In this document: in pieces, positions 57,936 through 64,000 of the stretch | How the letters are laid out: each line of letters starts with the position of its first letter | Position numbering within the stretch: the stretch's first letter is position 1 | DNA from: Armatimonadota bacterium | Lineage (GTDB): Bacteria; Sysuimicrobiota; Sysuimicrobiia; Sysuimicrobiales; Kaftiobacteriaceae | Length of the DNA: 64,000 nucleotides | Direction of reading: 5' to 3' | NCBI GenBank assembly: GCA_031459765.1 | Contig: JAVKHY010000002.1 | Coordinates: 321,350 to 385,349 of the forward strand | Position numbers and translations under genes: made by a program | The notes under the pieces: generated by a model | Seen by the model: only the letters and a program-made list of their open reading frames with translations | Database searches by the model: none | Told to the model about the DNA's origin: nothing

Positions 57936-58702
57936 GCCAGCCTCACCGGCACGCCGCACCCCCGCAGGTAGCGCTTGACCTCCGCAATGCGCAGCTCTCC
58001 CCGGTGGAAGACGCCCGCCGCCAGGGCCGCATCCGCCTGCCCATCGGTCAGCACCTCGTAGAAGTGGGCCGGCGTCCCGGCGCCGCCGGAGGCGACCACC
58101 GGGACCGGCACCGCCGCGCTCACGGTCCTGGTCAGCGCCAGGTCGTAGCCGTCCCGTGTCCCGTCCCGGTCGATGCTGGTGAGCAGGATCTCGCCCGCCC
58201 CGAGTTCGGCGGCACGGACGGCCCAGTCCTCGGCATCCAGGCCGGCGGGGATGCGCCCGCCGTGGGTGTAGACCTCCCAGCGCGGGCGCGAACCGTTCAA
58301 AGACGCCTTCGCGTCGATGGCCACGACGACGCACTGGCTGCCGAACCGCTCCGCGGCCTCCTGGATCAGCGCGGGCCGCCGCACGGCGGCGGTGTTCACC
58401 GCGACCTTGTCCGCCCCCGCCAGCAGCAGACGCCGAATGTCCTCCACCTCGCGGATTCCCCCGCCCACGGTCAGGGGGATCCGGAGCACCTCGGCCGTCC
58501 TGTGGACGACCTCGAGCATTGCGGCCCGGCCCTCGACCGACGCGGTGATGTCGAGAACGACGATCTCGTCCGCCCCGGCCCGATCGTAGGCCCGGGCCAG
58601 GGCAACCGGGTCGCCCGCGTCCCGCAGGCGGACGAAGCGGACGCCCTTGACCACCCGGCCGGCGGCCACATCCAGGCAGGGGATGATCCGTCTGGTCAGC
58701 AT
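57932..58702 (-). CDS. hisF: Imidazole glycerol phosphate synthase cyclase subunit HisF
   Basis: A 256-residue (beta/alpha)8 enzyme that closes the imidazole ring with ammonia from HisH. Catalytic Asp residues are in [13 protein letters not shown] and [11 protein letters not shown]; phosphate-binding loops are VGGGIRE and [11 protein letters not shown]. It overlaps the hisA end by seven bases and couples to hisIE by GTGA. Length is as expected (about 250-258). Confidence 0.96.
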   Translation of the reverse strand: MLTRRIIPCLDVAAGRVVKGVRFVRLRDAGDPVALARAYDRAGADEIVVLDITASVEGRAAMLEVVHRTAEVLRIPLTVGGGIREVEDIRRLLLAGADKVAVNTAAVRRPALIQEAAERFGSQCVVVAIDAKASLNGSRPRWEVYTHGGRIPAGLDAEDWAVRAAELGAGEILLTSIDRDGTRDGYDLALTRTVSAAVPVPVVASGGAGTPAHFYEVLTDGQADAALAAGVFHRGELRIAEVKRYLRGCGVPVRLA

Positions 58703-59406
58703 GCCGGCACGCCCCACCGCCCCAGGGCGCGGTCCAGATGGATGCGTTCCTCGTACAGCGCCCGTCCGACGATGACCCCCTCCACGCCGGTCCGGGCCAC
58801 CGCCTCCAGGTCCTCTTCCGACGCCACGCCGCCGGCCGCAATGACCGGCGCGCCGGCCGTCGAGACGAAACGGCGGAGCGCCTCCACATCGGGCCCGGAC
58901 AGCGCGCCGTCCCGGGCGATCTCCGTGTAGACGAAGCGCCGGATCCCCCGGGCCCGCAGGTGCGCGGCCAACGCCGCGGCGTCCGTGTCCGTCTGCCGCC
59001 GCCATCCCCGCAGGGCCACCTTCCCCTGCCGGACGTCGATCGAGACGGCGACCCGCTCGCCCAGGGCAGCGAGCCTCGGGGCGAGCCGGACGGCCGCCGT
59101 GCCGACCACGACGCGGGCGGCTCCGGCGGCGAAGGCGGCCTCGATGTCGTCCATCGTCCGGAACCCCCCGCCGGTCTGCACGCGGGCGCCGAGCCTGCAG
59201 ATCTCCTGCAGCAGGTCGAGATGCACGGGCCGGCCGGCGAAGGCCCCGTCCAGATCGACCACATGGAGCCAGGGAGCGCCCGACGCCACCCACCGCCCGG
59301 CCCAGGCCACCGGGTCGTCGCCGTAGTCCAGGCGCCGAGAGGCGTCTCCCTGCACCAGCCGCACCGCGCGCCCCTTCCGGATGTCGATCGCCGGAATGAC
59401 CAGCAT
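58696..59406 (-). CDS. hisA: ProFAR isomerase HisA
   Basis: A 236-residue (beta/alpha)8 isomerase. Catalytic Asp residues are in [18 protein letters not shown] and the [12 protein letters not shown] loop; phosphate-binding glycines are in QTGGGFRT and [13 protein letters not shown] 59406 shares one base with the hisH stop (TGATG). It is slightly shorter than E. coli HisA, but all conserved elements are present. Confidence 0.95.
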   Translation of the reverse strand: MLVIPAIDIRKGRAVRLVQGDASRRLDYGDDPVAWAGRWVASGAPWLHVVDLDGAFAGRPVHLDLLQEICRLGARVQTGGGFRTMDDIEAAFAAGAARVVVGTAAVRLAPRLAALGERVAVSIDVRQGKVALRGWRRQTDTDAAALAAHLRARGIRRFVYTEIARDGALSGPDVEALRRFVSTAGAPVIAAGGVASEEDLEAVARTGVEGVIVGRALYEERIHLDRALGRWGVPAC

Positions 59407-60035
59407 CAGGAGCCGAACCCGGAGGCCGCCGCAACGCTGCGGAGCACGTTGCGGAGCAGCCGCTCGCCCGCGGCCCCGCTCTTCTCCGGGTGGAACTGCA
59501 GCCCGATCAGCCGCCCGCGCTGCACGATGGCGGGGACCTCCATGCCGTAGGACGTCACGGCCACGACGTCGGCGGCATCGCCGGGAATCGCCGCGTAGGA
59601 GTGGACGAAGTAGACGTGGGTGCCGGCGGCCACCCCGTCGACCAGGGGCGACGCACGGCGGATGAAGAGCTGGTTCCAGCCCATGTGGGGGACCTTCACG
59701 TTTCCGGGCAGGCGCCGGACGCTGCCCGGGAGCAGACCGAACCCGCGCACCTCTCCGCCTTCTTCACTCCCCTCGTACAGCAGCTGCATCCCCAGGCACA
59801 CACCGACCAGCGGCGTCCCCAGCTCCACCTGCGTCCGGATCCACTCCGCGAGGCCCGTGGCGACAAGCCAGCGCATCGCCGCGGCGTACGCTCCGACGCC
59901 GGGGAGCACCAGGGCGGTGTACTCGCCCTTGGCCGGAGGGCGATCGATCAAGACCGCCTCGGCGCCCGCCGCCCGCAGCGCCCGCGAAATGCTCTGCAGG
60001 TTTCCGGCTTCGTAGTCGATAACGCCCACCCTCAT
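59406..60035 (-). CDS. hisH: Imidazole glycerol phosphate synthase glutamine amidotransferase HisH
   Basis: A 209-residue class I glutaminase. The catalytic Cys is in [15 protein letters not shown] and the His/Glu pair in [13 protein letters not shown]; the oxyanion strand is [11 protein letters not shown] and [11 protein letters not shown] follows. It delivers ammonia to HisF. ATG 60035 comes 11 bases after the hisB stop. Confidence 0.96.
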   Translation of the reverse strand: MRVGVIDYEAGNLQSISRALRAAGAEAVLIDRPPAKGEYTALVLPGVGAYAAAMRWLVATGLAEWIRTQVELGTPLVGVCLGMQLLYEGSEEGGEVRGFGLLPGSVRRLPGNVKVPHMGWNQLFIRRASPLVDGVAAGTHVYFVHSYAAIPGDAADVVAVTSYGMEVPAIVQRGRLIGLQFHPEKSGAAGERLLRNVLRSVAAASGFGS

Positions 60036-60046
60036 CGCGTGGCTCC

Positions 60047-60628
60047 TCAGAGCACGCCCTTCGTCGAAGGAATGGCTCCGCCGACGATGCGTGTGGCCCG
60101 GTGGAGGACGACGCCGGTCCCCTTGAACGCCGCCTCGAGGATGTGGTGCGCGCTGCGCCCCGCGACCCGCACCAGGTGCAGCGTGATCGCGGCGTGTGCG
60201 GTGAAAGCGCGGAAGAACTCCTCCCCCAGATCGGCGGGGAAGGTCCCCAGCCGGACCGGTCCGAGGGCCAGGTCGTAGCGGAGGAAGGGGCGGCCGCTGA
60301 CGTCCAGCGCAGCCAGCACCAGGGCGTCGTCCATGGGCGCATGCAGCGAGGCGAACCGCGCGATCCCCTCTCCCGTCCCCAGGGCCCGGCGGAGGGCCTG
60401 CCCCAGAACGATGCCCACGTCTTCCACCGTGTGGTGGGCGTCGACCTCGAGATCCCCCCGCCCCTCCACCTGCAGATCGAAGCGGCCGTGGCGTCCGAGC
60501 TGTTCCAGCATGTGATCGAAGAAGGGCACCCCCGTGCGGATGGAAACGTCGCCGCCGCCGTCGAGATCCAGGCGGATGCGGATCGAGGTCTCCGCCGTCT
60601 CGCGTTCCACCTCCGCCCGCCGCGTCAC
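60047..60628 (-). CDS. hisB: Imidazoleglycerol-phosphate dehydratase HisB (monofunctional)
   Basis: A 193-residue dehydratase of the monofunctional type, without the HisB-N phosphatase domain, so histidinol phosphatase must be supplied by another gene. Metal-binding motifs are DAHHTVEDVGIVLG and SAHHILEAAFKG; FFDHMLEQLGRHG is the N-terminal motif. The GTG 60628 start overlaps hisC (GTGA). Confidence 0.96.
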   Translation of the reverse strand: MTRRAEVERETAETSIRIRLDLDGGGDVSIRTGVPFFDHMLEQLGRHGRFDLQVEGRGDLEVDAHHTVEDVGIVLGQALRRALGTGEGIARFASLHAPMDDALVLAALDVSGRPFLRYDLALGPVRLGTFPADLGEEFFRAFTAHAAITLHLVRVAGRSAHHILEAAFKGTGVVLHRATRIVGGAIPSTKGVL

Positions 60629-61683
60629 CGCAGATCCTCCAGGGCCCGGGCCAGCGCGCCCAGGAATCGATCGTTGTCCTCGGGGGTACCGATGGTGACC
60701 CGCAGACAGCGATCCAGCAGGGGCTGGCCGGAGACGTCGCGGACCAGCACGCCGTCCCCCAGCAGGCGCTCGAACACCATCGCTGCCGGCCACGGCGTCC
60801 GGAACAGGATGAAATTGGTCTCGGACGGAAACGGGACGACGTCCTCCAGCCGGCTCAGGGCCCGGGCCACGCGCTCCCGCTCGCGGACGATGAGCCGCAC
60901 CCGCTCGGCCACCAGGTCGCCGCGTTCCAGCGCCGCCAGGGCCGCCTCCTGAGCAAAGAGGTTCACGGTGTACGGCGGCAGCGTCTTGCTCACCGCGGCG
61001 ACGACCTCCTCGCGGGCGACGACCCACCCAATCCGCGCGCCGGCCAGGGCGAAGGCTTTGGAGAACGTACGCAGCACCACCAGGTGGGGGTAGCGGCCCA
61101 GGGCGGCGACGAGCGAATCACCCCCGAACTGCACATAGGCTTCGTCGACGACGACGGGCACCTGCGCCCCGTCCAGCACAGCCTCGAGGTCCCGGCGGGC
61201 AAACCGGTTGCCGGTGGGGTTGTTGGGCGAGGTGAGGTAGACCATCGCCGCCCCGGAGGCGGCGATCTCGCGGAGCACGGCCGGTGCGTCCAGCGAGAAA
61301 TCCTCGCGCAACATCACCGGACGGGCTTCCGCCCCGCCCACCAGGACCAGCGTCCGCGACAGCGAGTACCCGGGTGCGGTGAGCACCACCGGCCGCCCGG
61401 TGGCGAAGGCCTGGATCACCGCCAGGATGGCTTCATTCGAACCGTTGGTCACGGCGATCATTTCGGGGGCGACCCCGGCCTCGCGCCCGAGCGCTTCCCG
61501 CAGCAGCCCGCCGTCGGCGGGAGGGTAGCGGTGCCAGGGACGCCGGGCCAGCCGGGCGAGGACGTCGGCCTTCATCTCGTCGGGCCAGTCCAGGGGGCTC
61601 TCGTTCTGGTTGAGCCTCACCGGCGCCTCCCGGATCAGGCGGTACGCCCCCAGCTGCTCGATCGCCCGGCGCGGCCGGATCAT
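60625..61683 (-). CDS. hisC: Histidinol-phosphate aminotransferase HisC
   Basis: A 352-residue PLP-dependent aminotransferase. The Schiff-base lysine is in LRTFSKAFALAGARIGW; SPNNPTGNRF and VVDEAYVQFGG are class II aminotransferase motifs. The ATG start at 61683 overlaps the hisD stop (ATGA), and the stop overlaps hisB (GTGA). Length is normal. Confidence 0.95.
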   Translation of the reverse strand: MIRPRRAIEQLGAYRLIREAPVRLNQNESPLDWPDEMKADVLARLARRPWHRYPPADGGLLREALGREAGVAPEMIAVTNGSNEAILAVIQAFATGRPVVLTAPGYSLSRTLVLVGGAEARPVMLREDFSLDAPAVLREIAASGAAMVYLTSPNNPTGNRFARRDLEAVLDGAQVPVVVDEAYVQFGGDSLVAALGRYPHLVVLRTFSKAFALAGARIGWVVAREEVVAAVSKTLPPYTVNLFAQEAALAALERGDLVAERVRLIVRERERVARALSRLEDVVPFPSETNFILFRTPWPAAMVFERLLGDGVLVRDVSGQPLLDRCLRVTIGTPEDNDRFLGALARALEDLR

Positions 61684-62975
61684 CGGTCGGTCACCGCCAT
61701 AACGTGGGCGGGGAACCCCTCGTACGCCCCCAACGCCTCCACCACCGGGCGCACGGCGGCCAGCCCCCGCTCGTCGAGCGCCGCCACCGAGGAGGTTTTG
61801 AGGAAGCTCAGCACCGTGATCCCCGAACTGACCCGCGCGCTCCGTCCCGTCGGCAGCGCGGCGGGCACGCCGATGGCGTAGTTGCCGGCGGCGAAGGGGG
61901 TATGCTGCCCGAGCAGGATCTCTCCCGCGTGGACGATGCGCGCCAGGGTCTCCTCCGGGCGGCGCGTGGCGAGCAGGAGGTGTTCCGGGGCGTAGGCGTT
62001 CACGAAGGCGACGGCCTGGTCAAAGGAATCGGCCACGAGGATCCCCCCGTACCTGGAGAGGGCGGATTCGGCGAAGACGCGGCGGTCGTCGGGAAGGCGG
62101 CGCAGGTATTCGTCCACCAGCAGGGCCACCTCCCGGGCCAGCCTGTCGCTGTCCGTCAGGAGCAGCGCGGCGGAGTCGGTGCCGTGCTCCGCTTCGTTGA
62201 TCAGATCCAGGGCCACCCGGCGCGGGTCGGCCGCGTCGTCGGCCAGCACCACCGCCTCGGTCGGGCCCAGCAGGGCGAGCGTGCGGAGGCCGTAGGCCTG
62301 CGCCTCCAGCTGCACCGCGGCGACGTAGGGATTTCCGGGGCCGGCCAGGGCGGTCACGGCCGGGATGGTCTCGGAGCCGAGAGCCAGCGCCGCCACGCCG
62401 GCGACACCGTTGCAGCGGAAGATCTCGCGGACCCCCAGGAGGTCGCAGGCCGCCAGCACGGCGGGATCCGCGCTGCCGTCGGCCCGCGGGGGGAGGACGA
62501 CGCGGATCTCGGGGACGCCGGCGACCACGGCCGGCGTGAGGATGGTGACCGCGGTGGAGGGGAACCGGCCCTTGCCCGAAGGGATGTACACGCCCAGGCT
62601 GGCCAGGGGCGTGTACTTCACGCCCACCGTCACACCCGGCTCCATCTCCTGCAGCCAGTCCGCCGGACGCAGCCGTTCGTTGTACCGCCGCGCCCGGGCG
62701 ATCGCCGCCTGCAAAGCGTCCAGCAGGCCCGCGGGAAGGAGGCCGTAGGCGGCGTCGATCTCGGCGTCGCTGACCCTGAGCCGGCTGCGGTCCATTGCCG
62801 CGCCGTCGAACCGCGCCGTGTAGTCCAGCAGCACCTGGTCTCCGCCGGACCGCACCGCCTCCAGCGCCTCCCGGGCCGCCCGCCGCACGGCCGGAGCGAA
62901 GACGGCCTCCCCCGCGCGTTCCAGGATCTGGCGCCGACGTTCGGCACTGAGGGCGGACAACCGGAGGATCTCCAT
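61680..62975 (-). CDS. hisD: Histidinol dehydrogenase HisD with altered zinc-ligand residues
   Basis: A 431-residue HisD-family protein for the last two oxidations of histidine synthesis. Catalytic Glu331-His332 in YAPEHLLL are conserved, as are His264 and His424 of the zinc site. By alignment to E. coli HisD from memory, Gln259 is Glu261 (NEAEHGTDS), Asp360 is Asn365 (FAAGNYAIG), and substrate-contacting His367 is Ala372 (VPAALPT). The usual AGPSE segment reads LLGPTE. It therefore belongs to a diverged branch of the family. Its place in the operon still makes histidinol dehydrogenase the natural reading. It overlaps hisC by four bases and lies six bases after hisG. Confidence 0.9.
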   Translation of the reverse strand: MEILRLSALSAERRRQILERAGEAVFAPAVRRAAREALEAVRSGGDQVLLDYTARFDGAAMDRSRLRVSDAEIDAAYGLLPAGLLDALQAAIARARRYNERLRPADWLQEMEPGVTVGVKYTPLASLGVYIPSGKGRFPSTAVTILTPAVVAGVPEIRVVLPPRADGSADPAVLAACDLLGVREIFRCNGVAGVAALALGSETIPAVTALAGPGNPYVAAVQLEAQAYGLRTLALLGPTEAVVLADDAADPRRVALDLINEAEHGTDSAALLLTDSDRLAREVALLVDEYLRRLPDDRRVFAESALSRYGGILVADSFDQAVAFVNAYAPEHLLLATRRPEETLARIVHAGEILLGQHTPFAAGNYAIGVPAALPTGRSARVSSGITVLSFLKTSSVAALDERGLAAVRPVVEALGAYEGFPAHVMAVTDR

Positions 62976-62981
62976 CGACCG

Positions 62982-63620
62982 CTACCGCGCCGCCGGGCGC
63001 GTGAGCGCCTCGATCTGTTCGAACACCGGACGCAGGTGCGCGGCCCGCGTCCGCAGGCTGACGCGGTTGACGATCAGGCGGGCCGTGGAGCGGAAGACTT
63101 CGGCGGCTTCCACCAGCCCGTTCTCGCGCAGGGTGCGTCCGGTCATCACGAGGTCCATGATGCCGTCGGCCAGCCCGGCCCGCGGTGCGAGTTCGACGGA
63201 CCCATGGACCGCGACGATTTCCACCGGACGTCGCTGGTGCGCGAAGAACTGCGTCGTGACCTGCGGGTACTTCGTCGCGATCCGCAGCAGCACGCCCGGC
63301 CGCCAGGCCGTCTCCAACCGGTCCTCCGGCAGGGCCACGACCCCCCGGCAGGCCCCGAAGCCCAGATCAAAGAGTTCGTACACGTGTCGTCCCTGCTCCA
63401 GCAGGACATCCTTGCCGACGATCCCGGCGTCGGCCGCCCCGTACTCGACGTAGGTGGGAATGTCCGCCGGCTTGACGATCACCAATCGGAAGCCGTTGCG
63501 ACCGGGAACGACCAGGCTGCGTTCCGCGGGGAGGTCGTCCAGCACGTCCAGGCGGCGCAGGAGGGCCACCGCATCGTCGAAGAGGCGGCCCGTCGGGAGC
63601 GCCAGTGTCAGTGGGTCCAC
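62982..63620 (-). CDS. hisG: ATP phosphoribosyltransferase catalytic subunit, short form
   Basis: A 212-residue HisG_S-type enzyme, lacking the C-terminal regulatory domain, and therefore expected to need HisZ. Its gene overlaps the upstream hisZ by 13 bases, in agreement. Motifs include LALPTGRLFDDAVALL at the N-terminus, VEYGAADAGIVGKDVLLE, and ADGIMDLVMTGRTLRENGL. The start is GTG 63620. It commits ATP and PRPP to histidine synthesis. Confidence 0.95.
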   Translation of the reverse strand: MDPLTLALPTGRLFDDAVALLRRLDVLDDLPAERSLVVPGRNGFRLVIVKPADIPTYVEYGAADAGIVGKDVLLEQGRHVYELFDLGFGACRGVVALPEDRLETAWRPGVLLRIATKYPQVTTQFFAHQRRPVEIVAVHGSVELAPRAGLADGIMDLVMTGRTLRENGLVEAAEVFRSTARLIVNRVSLRTRAAHLRPVFEQIEALTRPAAR

Positions 63621-64000
63621 GACACCACCCCGGGCCGGCCCCGGACCTCGGCCACAAACTGTTCCCGGTCCAGCACCCGCGCGGTCGGTGCTTCCGCGTC
63701 TTCGATGCGCACGAGTCGCCCGTCCAGACGCACGGTTGCGGCCGCGCCGGGATGCGGCCGTGCGGAGATGACCACCGCTTTGCCTAAACTGCGGAGCTCG
63801 CGGGCGAGGGCGCAGCCGGCGGCCCGCGTCCGCTCGTCGATGAGGATCAGGAAGTCCGCCGGGGGCCGGAGGGGCGCGGGCGCGACGGCGAGCACGCGCT
63901 CCACTCCGATGGCGAACCCGGTGGCCGGACAGTCCACGCCGAAGCGGCCCACCAGCCGGTCGTAGCGCCCTCCCCCCAGCAGCGGATAGCCCGTCCCCGG
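63608..64000 (-). CDS. hisZ: ATP phosphoribosyltransferase regulatory subunit HisZ, C-terminal part (runs off the window)
   Basis: The last 130 residues of a class II aminoacyl-tRNA-synthetase-like regulatory subunit. The edge begins PGTGYPLLGGGRYDRLVGRF and continues ATGFAIGVERVLAV, the motif-3-like ATP-binding region shared with HisRS. After it comes a HisRS-like C-terminal anticodon-type domain (ADFLILIDERTRAAGCALAR). Because it sits right before short-form hisG, HisZ rather than HisS is the likely identity. The stop overlaps the hisG start by 13 bases. Confidence 0.9.
   Translation of the reverse strand, partial: PGTGYPLLGGGRYDRLVGRFGVDCPATGFAIGVERVLAVAPAPLRPPADFLILIDERTRAAGCALARELRSLGKAVVISARPHPGAAATVRLDGRLVRIEDAEAPTARVLDREQFVAEVRGRPGVVSWTH

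Noticed and set aside
1-64000. tRNA, rRNA, CRISPR arrays, insertion sequences, prophage or integrase genes
   Set aside because: I looked for cloverleaf-like sequences, regularly spaced repeats, terminal inverted repeats and transposase or integrase motifs, and recognised none.

Overview
The window looks like a chromosomal piece of a very GC-rich, free-living heterotrophic bacterium, probably from soil or sediment. Evidence is the third-codon-position GC bias, tightly overlapping genes (ATGA, GTGA and TGATG junctions), many ABC/TRAP uptake systems, a Tat-exported binding protein and a multihaem cytochrome. The his operon with hisZ and short-form hisG, and many Liv-type transporters, would fit a deep-branching high-GC lineage such as Sysuimicrobiota/CSP1-3 or Rokubacteria. 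That placement is a guess; no rRNA or other marker is present. No rRNA, tRNA, CRISPR array or insertion sequence was found.

Layout. 1-9.2 kb is mixed housekeeping and decayed DNA: Pit phosphate transporter with its DUF47 partner, a TolB-like propeller, pyrE, a secreted trypsin-like protease, an internally deleted metallo-beta-lactamase-fold gene, two small membrane proteins with a multihaem cytochrome c, a dioxygenase relic, a toxin-antitoxin pair and an HxlR regulator. 9.2-32.2 kb is one unbroken minus-strand run of 22 genes. It holds two complete branched-chain-amino-acid-type ABC transporters, two M24 metallopeptidases, two amidohydrolases, two D-2-hydroxyacid dehydrogenases, an isochorismatase-type amidase, an alcohol dehydrogenase, an HMGL-type acyl-CoA condensing enzyme, a CocE/NonD hydrolase, a DUF882 peptidase and a GntR/FadR regulator.

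Divergent from this run (32.5-36.2 kb) is a molybdenum hydroxylase whose large subunit is split into two genes. The intergenic region holds an inverted repeat overlapping both predicted promoters, so the two units are probably co-regulated. 36.2-39.1 kb is a TRAP transporter, followed by a Crp/Fnr-type regulator (39.2-40.1 kb). 40.3-50.2 kb is a plus-strand sugar/polyol-type operon: Gfo/Idh dehydrogenase, SDR, TIM-barrel isomerase, cupins, sugar ABC importer, an orphan Bug-type binding protein and a second CocE/NonD hydrolase closely related to the one at 10.2 kb. Three related palindromic sites lie in the intergenic regions of this part. 50.2-55.7 kb is a dipeptide-type ABC system (no ATPase genes) with an S9 peptidase. 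55.9-64 kb is an MFS transporter downstream of a compact his operon that runs off the window inside hisZ.

How it may work together (inference): the 9-36 kb region looks like a scavenging and catabolic island for an unidentified amide-, imide- or N-heterocycle-like compound. Uptake would be by the Liv systems, hydroxylation by the Mo enzyme, ring or amide hydrolysis by the amidohydrolases, M24 enzymes and isochorismatase-like amidase, and carbon-chain processing by the dehydrogenases and the HMGL enzyme. Substrate identity cannot be read from the sequence.
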